This document shows positions 1 through 7,383 of a stretch of 27,015 nt of DNA, piece by piece (the first letter of the stretch is position 1; every line of letters begins with the position of its first letter). Both the position numbers and the translations under genes were made by a program. The notes under the pieces are model-generated. The model did no database searches, was not told the origin of the DNA, and saw only the letters and a program-made list of their open reading frames with translations. Source of the DNA: an uncultured Oceanospirillaceae bacterium (GTDB taxonomy: Bacteria; Pseudomonadota; Gammaproteobacteria; Pseudomonadales; Oceanobacteraceae); assembly GCA_937974825.1 (NCBI GenBank), contig CALJVD010000125.1:1-27015 (forward strand). Direction: 5' to 3'.

Positions 1-2
1 AC

Positions 3-1049
3 TTTCGATTAAGGTACGAGACTAACGACACCGACAATACTGCTACTAAATCAGCGGAGGCGTTAACCTTACGTTCTCGTATAGGTTTTGAAACAGCGCC
101 TGTCTATGGTATGTCTTTATTGCTAGAAGGGTCAAATACATCCGCTGTAATAGATCATTACGCACCAGAAAGCATAGGGTATGACGCAGTTGCTGATCCT
201 ACTGACTCGAGTATAAATCGATTACAGCTAACCTATGCAAAGGATGATATTACGGCAGTTTTAGGTCGTCAGCGTATCATCTTTGATAATGCTCGGTTCA
301 TCGGTAATGTGGGCTGGCGTCAGCAGGAGCAGGTCTATGATGCGATGCGACTAGGTTATAAGCTGGATGCTGTTAATTTTCAGTATGCCTTTATAAGTAA
401 AGTCCATACACCTGGTTTCGATCATAATGACGCTGCGCATCATTTAATTAATATTAAATATGATGGGTTAGATTTTGCTACAGTTACCGGCTACGGCTAT
501 TTACTAAAAGACAAAGAAAAGGTGTCTAACGCACAGAAGAATAACACCTACGGTGTGAGATTTGACGGTAAGCAAGCGCTTGATAATGTCAATTTACTTT
601 ATACCGCTGAGTTTGCACAACAAAAGACAGACAATAATTCAGCCAATTATCTGTTAGCTGAAGCAGGCGTGATGGTCTCAGGGATTACGGCAACAGTTGG
701 TTATGAAAATTTAGGGAGTGATAAAGGAAACTATGGCTTTCAAACTCCTTTAGCCACAAAGCATGCGTTTAATGGGTGGGCAGATAAGTTTGTTAGTACG
801 CCTACTGATGGTCTGAACGATACTTATATTAAATTAGCCACTAAAGTATCTCAGGTGAGCCTGGTGGCGGTCTATCATGACTACAGCGCAGATGAAGGCA
901 ATGCAGACAACGGAAGTGAGCTTGACCTGCAAGCCAGTATAGACCTTTCTAAGTACTACAGCGCCGGCGTAAAGTATGCAGCCTATAGTAAAGGTGATGT
1001 TGGGTTAGATACTGATAAAGCCTGGTTATGGCTTGCGGCTAAGTTCTAA
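3..1049 (+). CDS. Outer-membrane porin-like beta-barrel protein, 5' truncated
   Basis: This is the C-terminal part of a larger gene: the frame is open back to the window edge (codons from base 3), so the internal ATG at 111 is not the true start. The visible part is about 348 residues. Alternating polar and aromatic/hydrophobic residues, many Asp/Asn/Gly-rich turns, an early stretch reading FRLRYETND and a final phenylalanine (AWLWLAAKF) are typical of outer-membrane beta-barrels, whose last residue serves as a BAM recognition signal. The LRLRYE-like start followed by an LRSRIGFET strand resembles the alginate-export/porin-like family seen in marine gammaproteobacteria. The substrate cannot be inferred. 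A strong hairpin follows the stop directly. Porin class is fairly secure; the exact family is less so. Confidence 0.65.
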   Translation, partial: FRLRYETNDTDNTATKSAEALTLRSRIGFETAPVYGMSLLLEGSNTSAVIDHYAPESIGYDAVADPTDSSINRLQLTYAKDDITAVLGRQRIIFDNARFIGNVGWRQQEQVYDAMRLGYKLDAVNFQYAFISKVHTPGFDHNDAAHHLINIKYDGLDFATVTGYGYLLKDKEKVSNAQKNNTYGVRFDGKQALDNVNLLYTAEFAQQKTDNNSANYLLAEAGVMVSGITATVGYENLGSDKGNYGFQTPLATKHAFNGWADKFVSTPTDGLNDTYIKLATKVSQVSLVAVYHDYSADEGNADNGSELDLQASIDLSKYYSAGVKYAAYSKGDVGLDTDKAWLWLAAKF

Positions 1050-1055
1050 CAAGAA

Positions 1056-1087
1056 AATAACTCCCAATAGTATTATTGGGAGTTATT
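1056..1087. terminator. Bidirectional hairpin terminator between convergent genes
   Basis: A perfect 14-bp stem with arms 1056-1069 and 1074-1087 (AATAACTCCCAATA and its complement) encloses a 4-base loop. It begins 7 bases after the porin stop and ends just before the stop codon of the convergent small membrane protein gene. T-rich sequence flanks it on both strands, so it probably ends transcription from both sides. Confidence 0.8.
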
Positions 1088-1089
1088 GT

Positions 1090-1281
1090 TTATTCGTTTA
1101 TTGAGTTGTTCTTAAGAACCAAGCCACGAATAATCATAAAGCTGGCACCTATAAATAACCCAAGCCCCACAGCTATTGCTAATGTAGTTCCCAAACCACC
1201 AATGTTAATGGCGAAACCAACCGCCATGGTGAGTGGGACGGCACAGATTAGAATGACAAGAATAGTGGCAATTACAAACAT
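1090..1281 (-). CDS. Small two-helix membrane protein, 63 aa, unknown function
   Basis: The protein is predicted to be almost entirely membrane-embedded: one hydrophobic segment at about residues 2-25, a Gly-rich turn, a second at about 31-55, and a short polar tail ending KNNSINE. The start is well supported: on the minus strand an AAGGAG Shine-Dalgarno lies 6 bases before the ATG. The stop abuts a strong bidirectional terminator, so the gene has a complete expression unit. I recognise no family and assign no function. The overlapping + frame (1076-1297) lacks these signals and is Pro/Lys/Met-rich in a shadow-like way. It diverges from the SrmB-like helicase gene across a compact AT-rich region. 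Confidence 0.65.
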   Translation of the reverse strand: MFVIATILVILICAVPLTMAVGFAINIGGLGTTLAIAVGLGLFIGASFMIIRGLVLKNNSINE

Positions 1282-1296
1282 GCTAGACTCCTTATG

Positions 1297-1346
1297 ACTA
1301 ATTTATGAATTAGTATACATCCTAGTTTATACTAATCTGTTATAGT
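1297..1346. promoter_or_regulatory. Divergent promoter/operator region with nested inverted repeats
   Basis: Between the small membrane protein gene and the helicase gene lie nested dyads. ACTAATT/AATTAGT arms are at 1297-1303 and 1308-1314. A perfect 9-bp inverted repeat, ATTAGTATA/TATACTAAT, is at 1309-1317 and 1328-1336. The outer arms of the second repeat contain a TATACT -10-like hexamer on each strand (1328-1333 on +, 1317-1312 on -). A further TATAGT at 1341-1346 could be an alternative + strand -10. The -35 matches are poor. Promoter function is an inference from position and hexamers. Confidence 0.5.
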
Positions 1347-1371
1347 CTGTTTTTTTATTTGAGTACAATTT

Positions 1372-2709
1372 GTGTTTGCTAATACTACCTTCCATCACCG
1401 CTTAGTTGCGGGTTTAGAAAAACTTGAAATAACGACTGCTACTGAAGTCCAAGAATCTGTAATACCTTTAGCGCTAGAGGGGAAGGACGTTTTAGCGTGC
1501 GCTGAGACCGGTAGTGGTAAAACATTAGCCTATCTTTTACCTATTTTCGAGAAATTAATTGCACAGCCTTCGCCTAATACGTCGACTCGTGCGCTAGTGT
1601 TAGTGCCTACGCGTGAATTGGCGCGACAGGTTTTTAAGGTTGCTAAAGAGTTCTCTGACTTAACCGGCTTAAATGCAGGGCTACTAACAGGCGGTGAGGA
1701 GTTTAAATACCAAGCTGCTGAATTACGTCGCAACCCTGAGATATTAGTTTCAACAACCGGGCGTTTGGTTGATCATTTAAAACGCAAAACAGCGGATCTG
1801 TCAGATTTAGAATTTTTGGTGTTAGATGAAGCTGACCGCATGCTTGATATGGGGTTTGCAGAAGATTTAAGTTATATCGTTGAAAGTTCATCTGCAGAAC
1901 GTCAAACCTTTATGTTGTCGGCAACTTTGCATCATGAGGGCATCGGAAAAGTTGCTCGTTCAATGCTTAAGAACCCTGAGCATGTCACGACCCAAGCTAT
2001 TCAACAACAACATGAGTTTATTAAGCAGCAATATATATTAGCTGACGATAATGCTCATAAAGATCGTTTAGTCACTTGGTTGTTAGCGAACGAAACTTAT
2101 GACAAAGCCATAATATTCTTAAATAAGCGCAGTGAAGTTGAACGCTTGCATGCGTTTTTAATGCAGCATCGTGATGGCGTTGCCTTGCTGCATGGCGAGC
2201 TTACTCAAGATGAACGTAATATGGTGATGGAGGCTATTCGAGCTGGCAGAAGGCGTGTATTAGTCGCGACCGATGTGGCAGCCCGTGGTCTAGATGTTGA
2301 TGGCTTAGATTTAGTGATTAACTATGACTTAGCCCGCAAAGGCGATGAGTATATTCATCGTATCGGCCGTACTGGACGAGCAGGTAAAGAAGGCTTGGCT
2401 ATTAGCTTGATTGCTTCTCATGAATGGAATCTAAAGTCCTCGATTGAACGCTATTTGCAGCAGCAAATGGAATCAAGAATTATCAAAGAGCTGCGTGCTA
2501 ATTATAAAGGACCTAAGAAACTAAAAGCGTCTGGTAAGGCGGCAAGTTCTAAGAAAAAGCCTAAGAAAAATGCAAAAGACTTTAAGAAAGGCGCTGTTAA
2601 AGGAAAGGCAGTGAATAAAGCTAAGGCGTCTAAGGTTAAGCGTGCCCCTAAGCCAACTAACCTAATGGATAGCGAAGGCTTTGCACCTATTAGACGTAAA
2701 AAAGACTAA
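1372..2709 (+). CDS. srmB: SrmB-like DEAD-box ATP-dependent RNA helicase
   Basis: A DEAD-box RNA helicase, a cytoplasmic ATPase that unwinds short RNA duplexes; SrmB-type members assist 50S ribosome assembly. All core motifs are visible: Q-motif region near residue 26, Walker A AETGSGKT (44-51), PTRELA (79-84), TTGR (128-131), DEAD (152-155), SAT (183-185), ATDVAARGLD (299-308) and HRIGRTGRAG (329-338). A Lys-rich tail (about 380-445) is typical of rRNA-binding helicase extensions. Phrases such as LDEADRMLDMGFA and the RIIKELR linker before the tail resemble E. coli SrmB more than RhlE or DbpA. The start is GTG with only a weak GAG upstream; no ATG lies nearby. The DEAD-box call is certain, the SrmB orthology moderately so. 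Confidence 0.9.
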   Translation: MFANTTFHHRLVAGLEKLEITTATEVQESVIPLALEGKDVLACAETGSGKTLAYLLPIFEKLIAQPSPNTSTRALVLVPTRELARQVFKVAKEFSDLTGLNAGLLTGGEEFKYQAAELRRNPEILVSTTGRLVDHLKRKTADLSDLEFLVLDEADRMLDMGFAEDLSYIVESSSAERQTFMLSATLHHEGIGKVARSMLKNPEHVTTQAIQQQHEFIKQQYILADDNAHKDRLVTWLLANETYDKAIIFLNKRSEVERLHAFLMQHRDGVALLHGELTQDERNMVMEAIRAGRRRVLVATDVAARGLDVDGLDLVINYDLARKGDEYIHRIGRTGRAGKEGLAISLIASHEWNLKSSIERYLQQQMESRIIKELRANYKGPKKLKASGKAASSKKKPKKNAKDFKKGAVKGKAVNKAKASKVKRAPKPTNLMDSEGFAPIRRKKD

Positions 2710-2724
2710 GGTACGATTAGTCTA

Positions 2725-2748
2725 AGAGTAGAGCGCTTGCTCTACTCT
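2725..2748. terminator. Hairpin between convergent srmB-like and pirin genes
   Basis: A perfect 10-bp stem (AGAGTAGAGC at 2725-2734, complement at 2739-2748) with loop GCTT overlaps the last codons of the pirin gene. There is no clear U tract on either strand, so it may be a weak or Rho-assisted terminator. Confidence 0.5.
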
Positions 2749-3578
2749 CCGAAACGACCTGCGTTATAGTCTTCTATGGCTTGTTGAATTTCATCGTAGC
2801 TGTTCATTACAAAAGGACCGTAATGAACAATCTTTTCTTTAATTGGTGTGCCGCTAAGTACTAGCAACTTTGCACCACCTTCTGTTTTTAATTCTAAGCT
2901 GTCACCTTCACCAAAGACTAGTAGAGACTTTTCTGGTGCTACTGGGCTGGTAGCCAGCTGACCTTCGTAAAGTTTAACCAGCACCCTTTGTTGGGGCTTG
3001 GTGTTGATGGTTAGAGTGCTATTAGGCTTTAAACTTACATCTAAGATACCTGTGTTGGCCGCTAAATTTTGTAAAGGGCCGACGGTTTGAGCTCCTTCGA
3101 TTTCCCAGGTGCCTGCAATGGTACGCCATTTAGCTGTTTCTAGCTGGGTTTCTGGGATTTCATTAGCTTCAACATCGCGATAGTCGGGCGCTTTCATTTT
3201 TTGAGCGGCGGGAAGATTAATCCACAATTGAAAGCCATGCAGTTTGTCGAGCTCACGCGCAGGCATTTCACTATGAATAATGCCGCGACCTGCTGACATC
3301 CATTGTGCGCCTCCAGAGTGAATGATTCCTTTATGCCCTAAATGGTCTCTATGTTCTAAAGAGCCGTGCAATAAATATGAAAGCGTTTCCATGCCACGAT
3401 GTGGGTGAGAGGGGAAGCCTGCTATGTAGTCGCTTTCGTTTTCAGATTGAAACTCATCCAACATTAAAAATGGATCGGTCAGAGGCTGGTCAAACATCGC
3501 AATACGATTCATTTTCACCCCAGCGCCATCCGTAGCTGGATGACTTTTTAATATATGCTGTAACTGACGTTTGCGCAT
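2742..3578 (-). CDS. Pirin family bicupin protein
   Basis: A cytoplasmic metal-binding double-cupin protein of the pirin family; some members show quercetin 2,3-dioxygenase activity and others bind regulators, so the substrate here is unknown. The N-terminal cupin has the diagnostic metal ligands: HPHRGMET (His58, His60) and IHSEMP (His102, Glu104). At 278 residues it has normal length, with a second cupin in the C-terminal half. The start is ATG at 3578: a TTG 12 bases further upstream overlaps the GGAG Shine-Dalgarno, which sits 6-7 bases before this ATG, so the longer reading is unlikely. It lies downstream of glnD in the same direction with a 70-base gap holding its own candidate promoter. 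Confidence 0.9.
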   Translation of the reverse strand: MRKRQLQHILKSHPATDGAGVKMNRIAMFDQPLTDPFLMLDEFQSENESDYIAGFPSHPHRGMETLSYLLHGSLEHRDHLGHKGIIHSGGAQWMSAGRGIIHSEMPARELDKLHGFQLWINLPAAQKMKAPDYRDVEANEIPETQLETAKWRTIAGTWEIEGAQTVGPLQNLAANTGILDVSLKPNSTLTINTKPQQRVLVKLYEGQLATSPVAPEKSLLVFGEGDSLELKTEGGAKLLVLSGTPIKEKIVHYGPFVMNSYDEIQQAIEDYNAGRFGE

Positions 3579-3612
3579 GGAAATCTCCAAATGTGAGGGT
3601 GTGGGTACATGA

Positions 3613-3641
3613 AGTATAGCGGCTTATTGCATGCGATAAAT
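3613..3641 (-). promoter_or_regulatory. Candidate pirin promoter with overlapping palindrome
   Basis: On the minus strand a TATACT -10-like hexamer (3618-3613) is preceded at a normal distance only by a poor -35 (TTTATC or ATTTAT). A 16-base imperfect palindrome, TTAT-N-GCATGC-N-ATAA (3624-3639), lies across the spacer. It could be an operator for a repressor. This rests on position and sequence only. Confidence 0.35.
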
Positions 3642-3648
3642 AAAGTTA

Positions 3649-6351
3649 TTAAACCGCTGATTGTGCTTTAACCTGCTCTGTTAAACCTTCGATGACTGCT
3701 TGCTCAAGTTCACGGCATAGGTTTTCGTCGGCTAAGGGTTGCCCATGTTGATTGAGAATATGAAATATATCGAGTACTTGTTCGCCTTCGGTTAAAATCT
3801 TTGCAGACAGTAACTGCAGGTTTAGTTCAGCAAAAATAGCACCCATGCGAGCCAGTAACCCTGGTCTATCAGCTGCGATAACTTCAATGATGGTGTGCTG
3901 AACTAAAGGGTCATTACTGATATTAACCTTAGTTTCAACTTTGAATTGTTTTAACGCTCTGGGTGTGCGGCGCTGAATGATAGTGCTATAGCTTTCAGGG
4001 TCTGACAGTGCTTCAATTAAGGTTAAGCGAATTTTTTCTAAGCGTTCTTCGTCTTCAATCGGCTGATTGAGTTCATCTAATACTATATATGTATCAACCA
4101 CGTTCTTTTCATTTTCCGACGTCATAATACGAGCGTCTTGAATGTTTAAATTCAGTTGGTCTAATGTGGCGGTGGTGGCGGCAAATAAATTGATTTGATC
4201 TTTCATGTATATAAAGATCTGTGTGGCTCCTTCAAATTGACGGTTTGAAGTAGGACGAATGACCACTAGAGGCTTCTCACTAGGGCCATGGGCGTCAATG
4301 ACTTGGGTATGCCAGACAATATTATTCACCCCTTCGCGAATAAAGTATTCATCACCTGGTTCACCCCAGATTTCATCGATACGTTCAGCACTCATCCCCT
4401 CAGCAATCAATTCGGCTTTGGCTAGCTTTTGTATTTCGGCGACTTTTTCAGATGTGCAAATCTGCTGATCTAACCCTCGCTCTAGCGCAATGGACGCGTT
4501 TTTATAAAGAGTGTTGATTTGTTCAGCACGCCAGCTTGTCCAATGTTTAGGGTTAGTGCTAACAATATCGCCTACCGAGATTAAATAGAGAAGGTCTAAG
4601 TGCAATTGATCTTTGACCTCTACGGCAAAGCTATGCACGTCTTCAGGGCTATTAAGCTCTAATCGCTGTGAGGCTTGCGACATATAAAGATGGTTTGCGC
4701 ATAGCCATGACACCAGGTGCGTGTATTCAGAAGGTAAATTGTGTTGCTTACAAAACGCTTCGGCAATAACACCAGAGTTTGATGTATGACTGCCTTCTAA
4801 ATGTTTCCCTGTGTCATGCAATAACGCAGACAGGTATAAGATTTCTTTTCTGTCTAAATGTTTAAGTGCTAATTCAGCGGCTAAAGGAAAGCGCTCGCGT
4901 GCTTCACCAAAACGCAGGCGGCGCAAGAAGTGCATCATGCGGAAACTGTGTTCATCAACGGTGTGGATATGAAACAAGTCATGTTCCATCATACCGATAA
5001 TATGGCCAAACTCAGGAATATAAGAACCGAGAATGCCGTAACGCATCATGCGCCTAAACTCTCTGACAACACGTGTACCGTTGTGCAGCAACTCTATAAA
5101 TATAGCGTTATGCTTAGGGTTCTTGCGATAGTCGTCGTTAATCAAATGACGGTGATCACGCAGAGCACGAATGGTTTTAGAATGAATGCCTTTAGCTTGC
5201 AGTGTGCGAGCCATCAATAGGAAAACTTCTAATAACCACTGTGGTTGCTCAACAAACAATTTAGGGTTGTTGACCTGTAAATAGCCATTGTTGAGACGAA
5301 AGTGTTCATTGAGCTCTTCAATTTCAGGCTGATGATCACGTTTCATGAAGTCTTCATTGAAGTGCAGTAGTAATAAGTCACACAGCTCCATAGTCGCTAA
5401 CTGGTTGCGATAGAACTGCTTCATAAATTGTTCTACGCCTAGCTGGTGACCATCGTCTTTAAAGCCTAATAAACTAGCGACTTCACGTTGCAGCTGAAAA
5501 AGTAAGCGGTCTTCTTCTCTATCTGCCAACATATGTAGGGCGTAGCGAACTTGCCATAAGAAATAAAGGCTGCGTTGTAAGCGTTCGTATTCTGAAGAGG
5601 TTAAAAACCCTTTCTCTTCTAATGACTTTAATGTGCCTTGGCCGAAATGGCGCATGGTTGCCCAGCATACCGTTTGGATATCACGCAGTGCGCCTGGTGA
5701 GTTTTTTACGTTAGGCTCAAGGTTGTACTCTGAATCGTTATGTTTACGGTGTCGGTTACGCAGTTCTTCCCACTTAGCATTAAAAAACTCGTTGGCCGGC
5801 CACATTACCTCCGGCGAGATGTTTGCTAATAATGCATCGTGCTGAAGTGCATCGCCTGTAATAACACGACTTTCCATTAAGTTGGTAATAATGGTTAAGT
5901 CATCTTGTGCAGCCGTACCGCATTCTTCTAGTGTTCGAACGCTATGGCCGACATTAAGTTTTAAGTCCCACAGTAAGGTAATAAAACTTTGTAGCTCTTC
6001 TGAGTGTGCTGTTAGGCTTTCTTCATCGGCACAGAGCAGTAGTAAGTCTATGTCAGAGTGAGGGTGTAACTCTCCACGTCCATAGCCACCAACGGCTATA
6101 AGCGTAATGTTTGTCTGGGGTAAGCCTGAATGCTGCCACAAACAGCTAAGCACCTGATCAAGCAGTTTTGAACGGTGCTTAACTAAGGTAACAGCATCTA
6201 GGGTCTGACGAAAAAATGCGTAGGATTCATCTTGAATGCGAGCCAATAGAGGCTTTACTACAGGAATAGGAGAGCGAGCATTCGCAAGCTCTTCTAATAA
6301 TTGAGTGCTATCAAACTCTGGTAAAGTCACCTTGGCTGATTCTGGATGCAT
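3649..6351 (-). CDS. glnD: Bifunctional uridylyltransferase/uridylyl-removing enzyme GlnD
   Basis: The nitrogen-status sensor that uridylylates PII proteins when glutamine is low and removes UMP when it is high, thereby controlling GlnE/glutamine synthetase and NtrBC. At 900 residues it has full family length. Domains in order: nucleotidyltransferase with GGYGRGEL (88-95) and SDID (99-102), a helical GlnE-like linker, an HD hydrolase domain with HTVDEH (463-468) and HDTGKHLEG (512-520), and two C-terminal ACT domains (about 709-785 and 818-893; the second contains ADRPGLLARMGAIF). All catalytic motifs are intact. The ATG lies 6 bases after the map stop codon with no clear Shine-Dalgarno, suggesting translational coupling to map. 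In enterics dapD follows; here a pirin gene does. Confidence 0.97.
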   Translation of the reverse strand: MHPESAKVTLPEFDSTQLLEELANARSPIPVVKPLLARIQDESYAFFRQTLDAVTLVKHRSKLLDQVLSCLWQHSGLPQTNITLIAVGGYGRGELHPHSDIDLLLLCADEESLTAHSEELQSFITLLWDLKLNVGHSVRTLEECGTAAQDDLTIITNLMESRVITGDALQHDALLANISPEVMWPANEFFNAKWEELRNRHRKHNDSEYNLEPNVKNSPGALRDIQTVCWATMRHFGQGTLKSLEEKGFLTSSEYERLQRSLYFLWQVRYALHMLADREEDRLLFQLQREVASLLGFKDDGHQLGVEQFMKQFYRNQLATMELCDLLLLHFNEDFMKRDHQPEIEELNEHFRLNNGYLQVNNPKLFVEQPQWLLEVFLLMARTLQAKGIHSKTIRALRDHRHLINDDYRKNPKHNAIFIELLHNGTRVVREFRRMMRYGILGSYIPEFGHIIGMMEHDLFHIHTVDEHSFRMMHFLRRLRFGEARERFPLAAELALKHLDRKEILYLSALLHDTGKHLEGSHTSNSGVIAEAFCKQHNLPSEYTHLVSWLCANHLYMSQASQRLELNSPEDVHSFAVEVKDQLHLDLLYLISVGDIVSTNPKHWTSWRAEQINTLYKNASIALERGLDQQICTSEKVAEIQKLAKAELIAEGMSAERIDEIWGEPGDEYFIREGVNNIVWHTQVIDAHGPSEKPLVVIRPTSNRQFEGATQIFIYMKDQINLFAATTATLDQLNLNIQDARIMTSENEKNVVDTYIVLDELNQPIEDEERLEKIRLTLIEALSDPESYSTIIQRRTPRALKQFKVETKVNISNDPLVQHTIIEVIAADRPGLLARMGAIFAELNLQLLSAKILTEGEQVLDIFHILNQHGQPLADENLCRELEQAVIEGLTEQVKAQSAV

Positions 6352-6357
6352 GTTGGG

Positions 6358-7134
6358 TTACCAAAAACGCTCTTCATCACGACGACGAGTTAAAACATCA
6401 TGGCCGTCTTCAGTTACTAAAATGGTGTGTTCCCATTGAGCCGACGCTTTACGGTCTTTAGTAACAACAGTCCAGCCGTCATTAAGTAGACGGTTGTGGC
6501 GAGTACCAAGGTTTAGCATTGGCTCGATTGTAAAAATCATGCCGGGTTGTAATTCAACACCAGTATTAGGGCGGCCATAGTGAAGAACTTGTGGCTCTTC
6601 GTGGAATCCCTTTCCAATACCATGCCCACAATATTCACGCACAACAGAGTAGTGGTTTGATTCAGCATGCTTTTGAATAGCGTGCCCGATATCACCCAAG
6701 CGCACACCAGGTTTAACCATATCGATGCCTAAGTACAGGCACTCTTGCGTGATACGTGCAAGACGATCTAGGGCGGGGGCAGGTTCACCAATAAAGAACA
6801 TCATGCTTGTGTCGCCATGATAGCCGTCTTTAATAACGGTAATATCAATGTTTAGCATGTCACCTTTTTTAAGAATCTTTGTATCGCTCGGGATACCATG
6901 ACAAATAACATGGTTAAGCGATGTGCATATAGACTTCGGAAAGCCATGGTAATTTAAAGGCGCAGGAATAGCCTTCTGAGTGTTGACTATGTAGTCGTGA
7001 CAGATGCGATCGAGCTCGCCGGTTGAAACACCAGCTTGAACGTGAGGGGTAATCATTTCTAGTACTTCAGCCGCAAGACGTCCTGCGACACGCATTTTTT
7101 CAATTTCGTCTGCGGTTTTAATTATAACGGTCAT
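6358..7134 (-). CDS. map: Methionine aminopeptidase, type I
   Basis: Removes the initiator methionine from nascent proteins with small second residues, using a dinuclear metal centre. The five ligands are all present at positions that match the E. coli enzyme: Asp97, Asp108, His171, Glu204 and Glu235. The catalytic His79 lies in NHVICHG. Length is 258 residues from the ATG at 7134, which has GGA-type Shine-Dalgarno sequence about 6 bases upstream. The longer frame opens with TTG and adds nine residues not typical of the family. It is first in the map-glnD transcript and diverges from rpsB, the conserved gammaproteobacterial arrangement. Confidence 0.97.
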   Translation of the reverse strand: MTVIIKTADEIEKMRVAGRLAAEVLEMITPHVQAGVSTGELDRICHDYIVNTQKAIPAPLNYHGFPKSICTSLNHVICHGIPSDTKILKKGDMLNIDITVIKDGYHGDTSMMFFIGEPAPALDRLARITQECLYLGIDMVKPGVRLGDIGHAIQKHAESNHYSVVREYCGHGIGKGFHEEPQVLHYGRPNTGVELQPGMIFTIEPMLNLGTRHNRLLNDGWTVVTKDRKASAQWEHTILVTEDGHDVLTRRRDEERFW

Positions 7135-7185
7135 GGGTCTTCCAAATATTTGTGTTTGCAAGCTTATTGTACTGCTTGTTGAGGG

Positions 7186-7213
7186 AATATAGAAATAGCG
7201 AAAGGATAAGCAA
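7186..7213 (-). promoter_or_regulatory. Candidate map-glnD promoter
   Basis: Minus-strand TTGCTT (7213-7208) and TATATT (7191-7186) are separated by 16 bases, about 50 bases upstream of the map ATG. The -10 matches consensus at 5 of 6 positions and the -35 at 3 of 6. Confidence 0.4.
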
Positions 7214-7218
7214 AAATA

Positions 7219-7248
7219 TTGGTTTTATTGTTGGTAATATGGTATAAA
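7219..7248 (+). promoter_or_regulatory. Candidate rpsB promoter with GC-rich discriminator
   Basis: TTGGTT (7219-7224), an 18-base spacer and TATAAA (7243-7248) are followed by GCGCACCGCG. A GC-rich discriminator immediately after the -10 is typical of stringently controlled ribosomal promoters, so ppGpp/DksA repression is a reasonable inference. The leader to the ATG would be about 130 nt. Confidence 0.55.
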
Positions 7249-7293
7249 GCGCACCGCGAAAAACGCATCTCGGAATGTCCGGGAAAATACACA

Positions 7294-7363
7294 CGTACAC
7301 ATATTTGGTTTAGTCTGGGGTGCCTAACGGTTCAGACAAACAAAGTGTACGGAGGCATAACCC
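7294..7363 (+). ncRNA. Candidate rpsB leader element (long hairpin with H-type pseudoknot)
   Basis: The leader folds by eye into an extended stem: CGTACAC (7294-7300) pairs with GTGTACG (7345-7351), then TTT (7304-7306) with AAA (7342-7344), GTTT (7308-7311) with AAAC (7338-7341), and GTCTG (7313-7317) with CAGAC (7333-7337), with small bulges on the 5' side. The 15-base loop starts GGGTGCCT (7318-7325), which can pair with AGGCA (7353-7357) and CCC (7361-7363) downstream to make a pseudoknot ending about 10 bases before the Shine-Dalgarno. In gammaproteobacteria S2 is known to repress rpsB-tsf through the 5' leader; that this is the S2-binding element is inference. Confidence 0.55.
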
Positions 7364-7383
7364 AATTAAATTAAGGTAATATA

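Noticed and set aside
1076..1297. 73-codon + strand frame opposite the small membrane protein gene
   Set aside because: No Shine-Dalgarno, starts inside the terminator stem, and its composition (Pro/Lys/Met-rich) is what an antisense read of a hydrophobic protein gives.
3579..3590. Pirin start at TTG 3590
   Set aside because: The TTG overlaps the GGAG that serves the ATG at 3578, so it would use up its own ribosome binding site.
4930..5220. 96-codon + strand frame opposite glnD
   Set aside because: Antisense to the conserved GlnD HD region; no ribosome binding site or recognisable domain.
7351..7383. Possible leader peptide after GGAGG upstream of rpsB
   Set aside because: No ATG, GTG or TTG at a suitable distance after the motif, so no peptide can start there; treated instead as part of the leader fold.
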